Below the pieces are notes generated by a model. The model ran no database searches. It had not been told where the DNA came from and saw nothing but the letters and a program-made list of their open reading frames with translations. Position numbers and translations under genes: made by a program. A DNA stretch of 64,000 bases from DATDPM01 sp041498815 (GTDB taxonomy: Bacteria > Pseudomonadota > Alphaproteobacteria > DATDPM01), in NCBI GenBank assembly GCA_041498815.1, contig JBGQJC010000003.1, forward strand, positions 20,425 through 84,424, given 5' to 3'. Of the stretch, positions 35,601 to 44,187 are shown piece by piece; the stretch's first letter is position 1, and each line of letters begins with the position of its first letter.

Positions 35601-37520
35601 TTAACGCGGGCAGGGATTGCTATCGGCTAACTGCTGCAGGTCGGGCGGCAGCTCATGCGCCGGGCTATTTCTGGCCGGCGCATCCTGCCTTGGCGCGGAG
35701 GACCCGATTGTCGGCTCAACGCTGAGATGTGCGAAATCGCCGCCGACGTGTAGCGGTATGTCCAACGCGAAGAAGCCCGTCGAGGCGGCCTCGCTCTTAA
35801 TGGTCATGTCGAGGCGCTCCCTCGGAAAATCCACTTGTCCCTCGCCGGTCAGGATTGTCCCCGGCGTCTGCAGCGTGAGCGGCGAAATGGCGCCCTGTCC
35901 GTCGTGCAGGTCGATGACGCCCAGCAGGCAAGATATCTGCGCCGAGCTCTCGTTCTTTCGGAACAGGGAACGCAGATCGGTGGATGCCTTCTCAAGCAGG
36001 GCGCGCGCGATCTGCCCGTCGGCCATCGCCAGCACGGCGTGGCCACGGCTCGCTTTGAGAGCACCCTTCACGGTCTCGCCGGTCATATCCAGAGTGGCGC
36101 GGCCATTGATTTTCCCCGCAATCTGACCTGGCTCGGCGCCGAGCATTCTCGCTATCTGGCCGGCGTCTGCTCCCGAAACCGCCGCGTTCGCAACGACGTG
36201 GCTTCCCGGGGCCGCGCTATGCGCCGATCCCGATGCGTCGACCGTGCCGCCCGCGAAAGCGAAGGTCAGCTGACTGACCGTAACTTCGCCGGACGCCAGA
36301 CGGCCATGCGCACCGAAATCGGCGAGGTGCATCGTGCGGAATTCAAGCTCCTTGGCTTTGATCTGCGCGTCGAAATTCGTGCCGCGCTTCGCTTCCACCC
36401 GAAGCGGCAGGGCGCCGTAATCGTTGCTCTCCGCCGTGCGGCCTTTGGCGGTTTTTTCCTTGCCGTCGCCGGCAAGAATTGGATTGAGATCGAGTTGGAC
36501 GAAATTAGCGGCGATACCGACATCGTCGGGTTTGCCGCGGCCGGCTTCCGTCAAGGTTAGAGCGCCCTCGAATGCGTTGTTCGCGAGCTTTCCCTTGGCT
36601 TCGGATAGCTGCCAATGATCGCCGGTTCTGATGAAATCGCCGGCGAGAAGCAGCGGGAAATCCGCCCGGACGTCCGCGCCGACCATATTCAAGAGATCAC
36701 CCAACTGGCGCGCATCGATTTGCATCGGCCCCTGTACGCCGTCGAAATCCAACGGTTCCATCATGGTCCCCTTGAAGTCGTCCTTGGCCGTTGGCGTCGA
36801 GGCGGAAAATTCTACGCCGAACGGCACCGATCCATTCCGCAAGACGGAAAACGATTGCGTTTCGGCGCCGAGCCGTACCGGCGTGCCATTGTAAGCGCCA
36901 TCCAGCGCGAGGCTCACCGGCTGGTCATCGCCGGCGGAACGGATCGTCAGGTCGTGCAGATCATTCCGCAGTACGGCGCCGCTGGAGGTTCGATAGGTCA
37001 CGTACCCATCGTGCAGTTGGAAATCGATCAACGTGGGAAACCGCGTGCGATTTTTCGGGACGATCGCAAAATGGGCCGGCGATGCCGATGCGGCTCCGTT
37101 AAAGCGCCAATTGCCGATCCCGCCCGCATCGCGCTCGAGGATAATCTCCGGCTTCACGACGTCGAGTTTCTCGAATCGCAAGACGCCGCTAAAAAGCGAA
37201 GGCAAATCGATCCTCGCCGAAAGGCTTTGAATGCGGACCATCTCCGGGTCGCTGCCCCAGGGTGCGTTGGCAAGCCGCAGGTCACGTATCTCGACCGACA
37301 GGGGATTGCCCCATCCGATCCGGAGCGTGCCGATGGCCAGGCGACGGTCGAGCGTCTTGGTCGCGTATTGCTCGAGTAACGGCCGGAGGTCGATTGTAGC
37401 GACCAAAACGATCGCAGAAACACCAATCAAGACGGCGGCGGCGAGTAGTCCAAGGAAAATAACCGCCAGGCGTTTACGGGAAAAGAAGGGGCCTCGGGCG
37501 GCTGGAGAAGTCTGCGTCAT
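35601..37520 (-). CDS. AsmA family protein
   Basis: The 639-residue product has an N-terminal transmembrane segment (RLAVIFLGLLAAAVLIGVSAI) and the AsmA N-terminal signature (IGWGNPLSVEIRDLRLANAPWG ... RIDLPSLFSGVLRFEKLDVVKP). The C-terminal part has GKINGRATLDMTGET, then RSLFRKNESSAQISCLLGV and SEAASTGFFALDIPLHVGGDF. AsmA-type proteins are periplasmic bridges linked to lipid transport and outer-membrane assembly. It lies in a block of envelope genes. Full length, no break seen. Confidence 0.85.
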   Translation of the reverse strand: MTQTSPAARGPFFSRKRLAVIFLGLLAAAVLIGVSAIVLVATIDLRPLLEQYATKTLDRRLAIGTLRIGWGNPLSVEIRDLRLANAPWGSDPEMVRIQSLSARIDLPSLFSGVLRFEKLDVVKPEIILERDAGGIGNWRFNGAASASPAHFAIVPKNRTRFPTLIDFQLHDGYVTYRTSSGAVLRNDLHDLTIRSAGDDQPVSLALDGAYNGTPVRLGAETQSFSVLRNGSVPFGVEFSASTPTAKDDFKGTMMEPLDFDGVQGPMQIDARQLGDLLNMVGADVRADFPLLLAGDFIRTGDHWQLSEAKGKLANNAFEGALTLTEAGRGKPDDVGIAANFVQLDLNPILAGDGKEKTAKGRTAESNDYGALPLRVEAKRGTNFDAQIKAKELEFRTMHLADFGAHGRLASGEVTVSQLTFAFAGGTVDASGSAHSAAPGSHVVANAAVSGADAGQIARMLGAEPGQIAGKINGRATLDMTGETVKGALKASRGHAVLAMADGQIARALLEKASTDLRSLFRKNESSAQISCLLGVIDLHDGQGAISPLTLQTPGTILTGEGQVDFPRERLDMTIKSEAASTGFFALDIPLHVGGDFAHLSVEPTIGSSAPRQDAPARNSPAHELPPDLQQLADSNPCPR

Positions 37521-37530
37521 CGATGTGCGG

Positions 37531-37605
37531 TCAATGCATCAGTACATAGAGCAGGATCAGCACTGGAATGGGTATCCCAAGTCACCATAATAGGGCGTAC
37601 TTCAT
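37531..37605 (-). pseudogene. Tiny membrane-protein gene interrupted by an in-frame TGA
   Basis: From the ATG at 37605, which has GGGAGA upstream, the frame reads MKYALLW, a TGA at 37582-37584, then LGIPIPVLILLYVLMH and a second stop. Both halves together look like one small hydrophobic protein of about 24 residues. Loss of one base of a Trp codon would explain it. Readthrough or a sequence error are other possibilities. It lies in the gap between asmA and the AI-2E family gene. Confidence 0.4.
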
Positions 37606-37697
37606 TGACTTCTCCCTTTCCTTTCCGGGCGGCGTTTTTTGCCGCCGCCGGAGTAAACGCGCCGCGATCTTCCCGGCAGCGGATGACGTGCGTGAAA

Positions 37698-38903
37698 TTA
37701 CGTTCTTGCCTCGGCGCCGAGGAAGTGTCCAAGCGCCATCAAGGGTCTGACGCGGTCGCAGATGATCTTGACGGTTACGAGCAGTGGCACGGCAAGGAGC
37801 GCGCCCAAAACGCCCCACATCCAATACCAGAAGACAAGTGAGATGATGACCAAGATCGGGTTGAGGATGAAGCGCCGGGCCAACAGCATCGGCGTGACCA
37901 CCTCACTTTCGATCAGGTGAATCACGAGGTAGATCCCCGCCGGCAGGAGCGCTTGCCAGATCGTATCGAAAGTCAATAAGCCGGCAAGAAACAGAATAGA
38001 GATGCCGCAAAGCATTCCGAGGAATGGAATATAATTCAGCAGAAAGGCGATGGTCCCCCACAAAATAGGGTCAGACAGGCCGCAGATATACGCGGCAAGC
38101 CCGGTCGCAACGCCAACCGTGGCGTTCATCAAGCTGATCGTTCCGAGATAGCCTGAAATGCTGCTCTCGATCTCGCGCGATATTTCAACAGCCTGCTTCT
38201 TATCGCTGAGCGTCGGCAGGATTTCGACGAGCCGGCGTAAAAACATGTCGCCGGAGACAAGCAGGAAAAACAGCAACACCACCGCGGTGAGCAGGCCTAT
38301 CAGCACGGTGCGTGTCCCGTTGAATAGAAAGCTGCTCAGGCTCGGCCCTTTGACGGTGACGGATTGCCCGTCATTCGCCGTGTCTTCGGCAATCTTCTCA
38401 ACCTGCTTGCTCGCCCGCTGGACACTTTGGACGGATATCTTGAAAACCGAAAGACGGTCTTCGAGACGCGAGAGGCTCTCCGGAGCTTTCGATATCCATC
38501 CGGCCGCCGGGCCCGATAACGTGAAGCCGAGCCCGCCCAGTCCGCCGAGGAAGACAAAAATCATGAGCATCGCGGCGACAACCTTCGGCACGTGCAGCTT
38601 GGCAAGGGCACGCATCAGCGGCTGCAGAAGCAGGTTCAATACGAATGCCGCGGTGATCGGCAGCACGATCGCACTGGCGAAATAGAGCGTGTAAAACAGC
38701 GCAAAGATGAAAATCCCCAATAGCAGGAGAGATTGGAGATCTTGCGGTAGCGGCATTTCCTCCCGCCGCTCCAGCGACGCTTGCTGTTGCGCGCTATCCT
38801 CCTCGAATGGCAGGACAATCGAACTATCGGCCGCGCTTGCCCCATCGCGTCCTGCCAAGCGCCCGGGTGTATCTGCTTCAGTCTTCGATGGTAGAGGAGC
38901 CAT
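37698..38903 (-). CDS. AI-2E family transporter
   Basis: The 401-residue product has a charged N-terminus and about eight transmembrane segments: LLLLGIFIFALFYTLYFASAI, VVAAMLMIFVFLGGLGGLGF, TVLIGLLTAVVLLFFLLVSG, then SGYLGTISLMNATVGVATGL and the C-terminal set with LNPILVIISLVFWYWMWGVLGALLAVPLL. This is the standard layout of the AI-2E exporter/TqsA superfamily. Its substrate here is unknown. The ATG at 38903 overlaps the upstream gene's stop as TGATG. Confidence 0.9.
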   Translation of the reverse strand: MAPLPSKTEADTPGRLAGRDGASAADSSIVLPFEEDSAQQQASLERREEMPLPQDLQSLLLLGIFIFALFYTLYFASAIVLPITAAFVLNLLLQPLMRALAKLHVPKVVAAMLMIFVFLGGLGGLGFTLSGPAAGWISKAPESLSRLEDRLSVFKISVQSVQRASKQVEKIAEDTANDGQSVTVKGPSLSSFLFNGTRTVLIGLLTAVVLLFFLLVSGDMFLRRLVEILPTLSDKKQAVEISREIESSISGYLGTISLMNATVGVATGLAAYICGLSDPILWGTIAFLLNYIPFLGMLCGISILFLAGLLTFDTIWQALLPAGIYLVIHLIESEVVTPMLLARRFILNPILVIISLVFWYWMWGVLGALLAVPLLVTVKIICDRVRPLMALGHFLGAEART

Positions 38904-39325
38904 CACGGCTCGCGACTGCCGTTTGCGGCGACCATCCCTGCGATGAGCGCCGCCAGCAGGACCGATTCTTTATGTTGTTTGAACAAGCGCGTTGCGTCGG
39001 CGAGCAGCACTTCGGGTCCCGCGGTGGAACGGGACGCCGTCCGCTTGCGCCGCAAAAGCCCGCGCGCAACTAACGCCAGAACGAGACAAACGGCCAAAAG
39101 GGCGCCAGCGGCCACAAGCGGGGCGCCGTCGGGGCCGACGTAAGGAGTTGCATAAATCCAAAGTGCGGCCACGGCACAGCCGATCGCCGCCGTCGCTAAC
39201 ACGATGAGCGATATTGCGCATAACACCGCGGCCGAAATCCGGACCGCGGCAATGCCGATGTTCCGGGCGCCGCCGGTTTCGGCCAGGGCCATGACGACCA
39301 GTCTTATGAAGCCGCCGATTGGCAT
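38903..39325 (-). CDS. Two-TM membrane protein (YqjE or holin-like)
   Basis: The 140-residue product has two hydrophobic segments (ISAAVLCAISLIVLATAAIGCAVAALWI and PLVAAGALLAVCLVLALVARGLL) and a basic C-terminal tail, with a further weak hydrophobic end. It lies between a DUF883 gene and an AI-2E family gene. In other bacteria a YqjE-like membrane protein accompanies the YqjD-like DUF883 protein. I cannot confirm the family from sequence alone. Confidence 0.6.
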   Translation of the reverse strand: MPIGGFIRLVVMALAETGGARNIGIAAVRISAAVLCAISLIVLATAAIGCAVAALWIYATPYVGPDGAPLVAAGALLAVCLVLALVARGLLRRKRTASRSTAGPEVLLADATRLFKQHKESVLLAALIAGMVAANGSREP

Positions 39326-39334
39326 CCGTGATGC

Positions 39335-39658
39335 TCAGCGCGCTAGAAGGCGGCTTACACAAAACCCCGCCGCGAAAGCGACCAATATGCTGGCGACGGG
39401 ATTCTCATCGACCTGATGACCGATCGCCTTGACCGATTTCTTACCTTGCGCGGCAAGGTTTTCGTAAATCTCAGTTGCCCGATCGCCGAGCTGGCCGATG
39501 GTGTTGTGCGCCGCCTCGTTTGCCGCGCGGAGTCCACCGGTTTTAACGTGTCCCATCAGCGCCGCGAGATCGCGCTTCAATGAGGCAAGATCATCGGAAA
39601 TCATTTCAAGATCCGCCGGAGTCTTGACGCGCGCATTGCTCTTTGTTTGACCGTTCAT
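39335..39658 (-). CDS. DUF883/YqjD-like membrane-anchored protein
   Basis: The 107-residue product has an N-terminal coiled-coil region (ADLEMISDDLASLKRDLAAL), a basic patch and a C-terminal membrane anchor with the typical VDENPVASILVAFAAGFCVSRLL. In E. coli YqjD of this family binds ribosomes and is made in stationary phase. The gene precedes the two membrane-protein genes by nine bases, so the three are probably one operon. Confidence 0.85.
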   Translation of the reverse strand: MNGQTKSNARVKTPADLEMISDDLASLKRDLAALMGHVKTGGLRAANEAAHNTIGQLGDRATEIYENLAAQGKKSVKAIGHQVDENPVASILVAFAAGFCVSRLLAR

Positions 39659-39773
39659 GATGAAATTCCCTATTTATTGTTTCCCATCGGGTGATAACCA
39701 CGAATACCGTGCGCGGCCGACGTGTCCTAGATTTTTTAATGCGTCATTGAAACCGCCGGCGGGGTGCTCCGGG

Positions 39774-39932
39774 CTAAATCCGTCCCATCAGCATCAAGAC
39801 GACGACGATGACGAGGAGGACGCTTAGTCCACCGCTCGGGTAGTAGCTCCAGTTCGCGCTGTGCGGCCATGTCGGCAAGGCGCCGACCAAGAACAGCACG
39901 AGGACGATCAGTAGTATGGTGCCTAGGCTCAT
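39774..39932 (-). CDS. DUF3309 small membrane protein
   Basis: The 52-residue product has two hydrophobic stretches around a polar loop: GTILLIVLVLFLVGALPTW, then WSYYPSGGLSVLLVIVVVL. This matches DUF3309, a small alphaproteobacterial membrane family of unknown function, often next to stress-related envelope genes. The ATG at 39932 starts MSLGTIL, the normal N-terminus. Confidence 0.85.
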   Translation of the reverse strand: MSLGTILLIVLVLFLVGALPTWPHSANWSYYPSGGLSVLLVIVVVLMLMGRI

Positions 39933-40037
39933 GGCATGAACTCCTAAAAAGGGCGGCGTCAAATGCCGGGCGCCGGCGCTTGTTTGGCCTCGAATGGCCG
40001 GGCTGGTATGGTTTCGGTCCGCAATTCGGCGCGGATT

Positions 40038-40481
40038 CTAAGAAAGCGTGCGTACGGGAAACCGTACCGCGGGTTCAAATCCCGCCCCCACCGCCACCAA
40101 GTCTCTATCTCCGCTCCTTATCCGGTCGAAAATCGAACTCTCGGCGCATTCGGCGGCAGCCCGCGGCGTTGTTGCATAAATCCTCGGGGCTGACGGGATT
40201 CGGCGCATACGGGCCACGCTATCCTCCGCGATTGCTTCGTATTTATTCGCCTCGCGATCGTGACGGTTTCCCGCCTCCATGTCTCCGGAGTCGCGAAACG
40301 TCTTTGCCATCTCGCGACGCGTGGAGGCCCGGCCTTTCCAAAACCCGGGCATCGCCTCCAACGTCCGTAACGACATTGCGTTTGGCCGCTTTGGCGGCGC
40401 CGGATTCACAAGCCGAGGGATTTCGGGAATAACGAAAAAATTATTGAACCTTAAGGACGATGCTTTGGTATGCGTCTGCAT
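40038..40481 (-). CDS. Hypothetical basic protein, doubtful
   Basis: The 147-residue frame starts at an ATG with a good AGGAG site eight bases upstream. The middle (FWKGRASTRREMAKTFRDSG, RHDREANKYEAIAEDSVARM) looks like charged helices. The C-terminal 20 residues run antisense through a tRNA remnant (GAGFEPAVRFPVRTLS), a known false-translation pattern. The gene may be real but extended or truncated by the insertion. I do not recognise a family. Confidence 0.3.
   Translation of the reverse strand: MQTHTKASSLRFNNFFVIPEIPRLVNPAPPKRPNAMSLRTLEAMPGFWKGRASTRREMAKTFRDSGDMEAGNRHDREANKYEAIAEDSVARMRRIPSAPRIYATTPRAAAECAESSIFDRIRSGDRDLVAVGAGFEPAVRFPVRTLS
40052..40096 (+). pseudogene. 3' remnant of a class II tRNA (Ser/Leu type)
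   Basis: The fragment has a long variable arm (GTACGG-GAAA-CCGTAC, 40052-40067), a T-arm GCGGG-TTCAAAT-CCCGC, an acceptor strand CCCCACC, discriminator G and CCA (40094-40096). No matching GGTGGGG 5' strand or D arm lies upstream. It is probably an integration scar or a duplicated tRNA end. Confidence 0.65.
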
Positions 40482-40660
40482 GGTTCCACTCCTGAAAATA
40501 ACCGAACTACGTGTCGCAACACCTCGTCGTCTACAATCGCCCCTTGAGGTCGTCACTATTGTGCGCGAATTTACGGCGTTAGCGTGAAGACGGAACGAAA
40601 GAAAGTCCGAGAAATCTCCTCCGCGTGTAGGACGCGAAGGAGATACCCGAGGATGAGCAC

Positions 40661-41632
40661 TTACTGCGACGTCATGCTTTGATTGACTTGGCTAGACCCG
40701 GTGCTGAGCAGCACCTCGACTCGCCGGTCGCGGCTGAACTGCGGATCGCCGAACGCGCCGACCTGTACCTTGTATGACGGCACCCCGGCCACGATCAGTG
40801 CGTCACGAACGGTCCCGACACGGCGATCGCTCAGGTTCTGGTAGCTCGGGTCCTTGTAGCCGTCGATTCCGACCTGGAGGGACGGATTCTTCGCCATATA
40901 CGCCGCGATCTCGGAGACCGTGTTCTTGTCAAAAGCCGATAGATCGGCTCGACCATTGTCGAAGGTGATAACGCGGTACGAGGTCCAGCTGTTGACGATA
41001 CCCACGGGACCTTGGGGGCCCGTCGGTCCGACGACGCCTTGCGCGCCTTGCGCGCCGGAGTGACCGGCACCACCGATGCCACCGGCCATAACGGAGCCGC
41101 GTGCGCCTGCCTGTCCACTTATGCCTTGGGTCCCGGCACCACCGGCACTGCCGGCGGGTACGGTTGGGCCGACCAGAGTCGAGCCTTGGGCGCCCGTCTG
41201 TCCGGCTAGGCCTTGCGCACCGACGGGTCCGGCAGGACCAGTCGGGCCCGCGGGACCAACGGTACTATACCCCTGAGCGCCCGTCTGTCCGGCCGCGCCC
41301 TGCGCGCCATCGGGACCGGCCGCGCCGGTTGCTCCACGAGCACCGACCACGACGGCGCCTGAGGGGCCCGTCGCTCCGATTGCGCCTTGCGGACCTGCAG
41401 GACCGGACGGGCCTTCAGCGCCGGCGGGACCTGTCGTGCCGTAACCAGCGGCTCCCGTCTGTCCGACGGGGCCTTGCGGGCCGGCCGGACCGGACGGACC
41501 GGTAAAGCCGGCAGGGCCGACGAGACCGGGTGGTTGGGGCGGAGTGTATTCTGCTTGGGCTGCAGGCGGCGGCGGGGTGCTGCACCCTGCGGCGAGCACC
41601 GCGAGTACCGCGATACCTATAATGCGTTTCAT
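40661..41632 (-). CDS. Lipoprotein with collagen-like repeats and a C-terminal OmpA-type domain
   Basis: The 323-residue product has a lipobox (LAVLAAGC, lipid Cys 17) and a collagen-like region of Gly-X-Y triplets (about residues 40-215, GPAGFTGPSGPAGPQGPVG and many similar units). The OmpA-like peptidoglycan-binding end follows (VITFDNGRADLSAFDKNTVS, VGIDGYKDPSYQNLSDRRVG, FGDPQFSRDRRVEVLL). The ATG at 41632 has GGAGG eight bases upstream. The layout suggests an outer-membrane anchor at one end and wall binding at the other, with a stiff collagen-like spacer. Whether the triplets form a triple helix is not known. Confidence 0.88.
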   Translation of the reverse strand: MKRIIGIAVLAVLAAGCSTPPPPAAQAEYTPPQPPGLVGPAGFTGPSGPAGPQGPVGQTGAAGYGTTGPAGAEGPSGPAGPQGAIGATGPSGAVVVGARGATGAAGPDGAQGAAGQTGAQGYSTVGPAGPTGPAGPVGAQGLAGQTGAQGSTLVGPTVPAGSAGGAGTQGISGQAGARGSVMAGGIGGAGHSGAQGAQGVVGPTGPQGPVGIVNSWTSYRVITFDNGRADLSAFDKNTVSEIAAYMAKNPSLQVGIDGYKDPSYQNLSDRRVGTVRDALIVAGVPSYKVQVGAFGDPQFSRDRRVEVLLSTGSSQVNQSMTSQ

Positions 41633-41666
41633 ATTAATTGCCTCCAAATTATGAGTTGCATGGGCC

Positions 41667-41693
41667 TTGACGGCCGCATAATTTTTTTATAAT
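41667..41693 (+). promoter_or_regulatory. Possible promoter (TTGACG-N15-TATAAT)
   Basis: TTGACG (41667-41672) and TATAAT (41688-41693) are 15 bases apart, slightly short. The nearest plus-strand gene is the second Crp/Fnr gene at 42073, so this would give a long leader. The AT-rich run between the boxes may create the match by chance. Confidence 0.35.
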
Positions 41694-41739
41694 GGGTCAT
41701 CAAGGCCAGGCGTCGCTGTTCAAACCGGCACACTCGTAA

Positions 41740-41757
41740 ACAATTGCCGGTAATTGT
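41740..41757. promoter_or_regulatory. Inverted repeat upstream of the second Crp/Fnr gene
   Basis: ACAATT-GCCGGT-AATTGT is a perfect 6-bp inverted repeat in the 440-bp gap (41633-42072) between the collagen-like gene and the Crp/Fnr gene. It could be an operator for either divergent gene. I see no other gene in this gap. Confidence 0.3.
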
Positions 41758-42072
41758 CAGTAACCGTGGTCGCGTCATGCCATATCGCATTCGGGCTTGG
41801 GTCGGAGCGCATTCCGTCGGTGGTTCTTGTTGATGAAATGCATCCTACGGTGGCAGGCATATCGCGCGATTATTTTTCAACGCCGGGGCGGCCCGGTGCT
41901 ATCGCGAGCGCGGATGGGTGCCGTGAGCGCCACGCGCGGGCAAGGCCGGCGCCGAGATGCGGCCGGCGATATATTTAGTCGTTTGGAGACGGCCGAAGTC
42001 CGGGAGTGGCAGCGTGAGACAACCACACACTGGGTAAGGTGATTTGCAAGATTTCGGGAGGAGGAGCAGGCC

Positions 42073-42774
42073 ATGCGGAACCGCGGCACGGCGGGCAATG
42101 CAGGGAAATCTGAGCGGATCGGAGAAGCCGCTCAGACTCCGTTCTTCGACAGCCAGTTATTTCTCACATCGGTTGGGGCCGGGCGAAGCAACCTGAAATA
42201 CCGGCCGAAGGAAACCATTTTCCGGCAGGGAGACCCTGCCGACGCCGTCTTCTACATTGAAAAGGGCGGAGTCCAGATCACCGTCCTCTCCGATCAGGGT
42301 AAAGAGGGCGTCATCGCGATGCTCGGAGCTAACGAGTTCTTCGGTGAGGGGTGCCTCGCCGGCCAAGAACTTCATATGGCCTCGGCCACCGCGGTGGGAG
42401 AGGCGATTGTCGCCAGCATCAAAAAGGCGACGATGATCCGCGTGCTCCACGAACAGCCGAAGCTCTCCGAGATGTTCATGGCGTTTCTGCTGTCGCGCAA
42501 TATCCAGATCGAGGCGGACCTGGTCGACCAATTGTTCAATTCGAGCGAGCGGCGGCTCGCCCGGGTACTTCTGCTCCTGGCGAACTTTGGCAAGGAGGGG
42601 AAGATGGAGATGGTCATTCCGAAGATCAGACAGGAGATCTTGGCGGCCAAGGTGGGGACCACGCGGTCCCGGATCAATTTCTTCATGAACAAATTTCGGA
42701 AGCTCGGCTTGATCGAATACAACGGCGAATTGAAGGTGCACTCGGCGCTATTGAACGTCATCATCCACGAATAG
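42073..42774 (+). CDS. Crp/Fnr family transcription regulator (paralog 2)
   Basis: The 233-residue product has the sensory domain (FRQGDPADAVFYIEKGGVQI, FFGEGCLAGQEL), a dimerisation helix (FMAFLLSRNIQIEADLVDQL) and a winged helix (EILAAKVGTTRSRINFFMNK). It has no N-terminal Cys cluster, so it is not a classical Fnr oxygen sensor. It is collinear with the genes at 30275 and 43007. The ATG at 42073 follows GGAGGAGCAGG. Confidence 0.93.
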   Translation: MRNRGTAGNAGKSERIGEAAQTPFFDSQLFLTSVGAGRSNLKYRPKETIFRQGDPADAVFYIEKGGVQITVLSDQGKEGVIAMLGANEFFGEGCLAGQELHMASATAVGEAIVASIKKATMIRVLHEQPKLSEMFMAFLLSRNIQIEADLVDQLFNSSERRLARVLLLLANFGKEGKMEMVIPKIRQEILAAKVGTTRSRINFFMNKFRKLGLIEYNGELKVHSALLNVIIHE

Positions 42775-43006
42775 GCCGGGTACGATCGGGTCTGGCCCAA
42801 GCTGCGCCGCAAGCGCGGCGCGCTTTCCCACCCTGCGCCGTCAAACGGGCGCTTTTTCAAAAGTGCCCTTGGCGCTCTCCCGGCTGTCGGCGCATCCGAC
42901 AAAAATGGCCGGCACTGTTCAAAAGGGGATATTCGGGGTGCGGCATGAAGGTTAGGATCGGCCGCCAGCTTTTTCTCGGTTGGCGTCAAATTGTGGAAAT
43001 CAGACC

Positions 43007-43726
43007 TTGAAAATCGCCAGCATCAGACCGGGCGGGAAATCCAAGAAGGTTGCGAGCGCCACAACGGCTCCGCGCTTCGATTCCAAGCCATTCCTCATAT
43101 CCGTGGGAATTGGACGATCTGGCGTGAAATACCGGCCCAAGGAAACCGTCTTCCGGCAGGGAGCCGCGGCCGATGCCGTTTATTACATTCAAAAGGGCAA
43201 GATCCAGCTCACGGTCGTATCCGAACATGGTCGGGAGGCAATCATCGCGCGGCTCGGGGCCGGCGAGTTCTTCGGCGAGGGATGCCTTGCCGGCCAGACT
43301 CTATATATGGCCTCGGCTGTCGCCACGGCGGAGTCGATCGTCGCCAGGATTGAAATGGAAACGATGATCCGCGTGCTCCACGAACAGCCGGATCTCTCCG
43401 AGACGTTCATGTCGTTTCTGCTGTCGCGCAATATCCAGATCGAGGCGGACCTGGTCGACCAATTGTTCAATTCGAGCGAGCAGCGGCTCGCCCGGGTACT
43501 TCTGCTCCTGGCCAATTTCGGCAAAAAGGCGAAGATGGAAACGGTCATTCCGAAGATCAGCCAGGAAACCTTGGCGGCCAAGGTCGGGACCACGCGGGCC
43601 CGGATCAAATTCTTCATGAACAAATTTCGGAAGCTCGGCTTCATCGAGTACGACAACGGATTGCAGATAAATATTGGCGGATTGAAAGTGCACACCTCGC
43701 TTCTCGACGTCATTGTTCAGGATTAG
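43007..43726 (+). CDS. Crp/Fnr family transcription regulator (paralog 3)
   Basis: The 239-residue product is close to its upstream neighbour across the whole length; the stretch SRNIQIEADLVDQLFNSSE is identical in both. The recognition helix differs slightly (TLAAKVGTTRARIKFFMNK). It has an extra GLQINIGG segment near the C-terminus. The TTG at 43007 gives an N-terminus of matching length; a TTG at 42980 is the other choice. The two genes lie in tandem 230 bases apart, probably a local duplication. Confidence 0.88.
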   Translation: MKIASIRPGGKSKKVASATTAPRFDSKPFLISVGIGRSGVKYRPKETVFRQGAAADAVYYIQKGKIQLTVVSEHGREAIIARLGAGEFFGEGCLAGQTLYMASAVATAESIVARIEMETMIRVLHEQPDLSETFMSFLLSRNIQIEADLVDQLFNSSEQRLARVLLLLANFGKKAKMETVIPKISQETLAAKVGTTRARIKFFMNKFRKLGFIEYDNGLQINIGGLKVHTSLLDVIVQD

Positions 43727-44004
43727 GACGGCACGCTCTGCCAAGGGTTTGCCAGGAAGCTTACAACTTTTCACGGTTTTCCATGCCCCCGGCGCCATTC
43801 CGGGTCGGGTCCCGGCCGATAGCGGCCGGCAAGCGATTATCCTCAAGACCACACAATAAGCCGTTGAGCTCAGGCGGCGAAGCCGCAATCGCCTTTGTGC
43901 GCATGCCAAGTGTTCTATTTTGAACTGTGCGCAGCCTTTCAACCGGCTACGAGTCAGAGGCTACCAAAAGGGCTCCCTTACCTCAGGCCGAAAGGAAGAA
44001 TTCC

Positions 44005-44187
44005 ATGCAACACCTCAACATCGAGTGCCCGCCGCGAAATCGCGTGACGGCCGTGTTCGAGGCGAATGCACTCTCCTTTGAACTGCCGCTGGCCGCCACT
44101 CTCGAGGATCTCGCCGCGCGTCTGGCTGACCTCGGCGATCGGCACGACGGAACCCTGATCAGCGTCGATGTAAGAGTGCAATCATGA
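44005..44187 (+). CDS. Small hypothetical protein
   Basis: The 60-residue product (MQHLNIECPPRNRVTAVF ... LEDLAARLADLGDRHDG) is not recognised. The ATG at 44005 has AAGGAAGAA upstream. Its stop overlaps the next start as ATGA. The two genes look like a translationally coupled pair. Codon use is normal for the genome. Confidence 0.6.
   Translation: MQHLNIECPPRNRVTAVFEANALSFELPLAATLEDLAARLADLGDRHDGTLISVDVRVQS

Noticed and set aside
40163..40190. GTTGTTGCATAAATC stretch resembling an insertion-sequence end
   Set aside because: Only one end could be seen, no transposase is next to it, and no target duplication was found.
41754..42042. Overlapping open frames upstream of the second Crp/Fnr gene
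   Set aside because: No ribosome site, no motif, and poor codon bias; the region looks intergenic.
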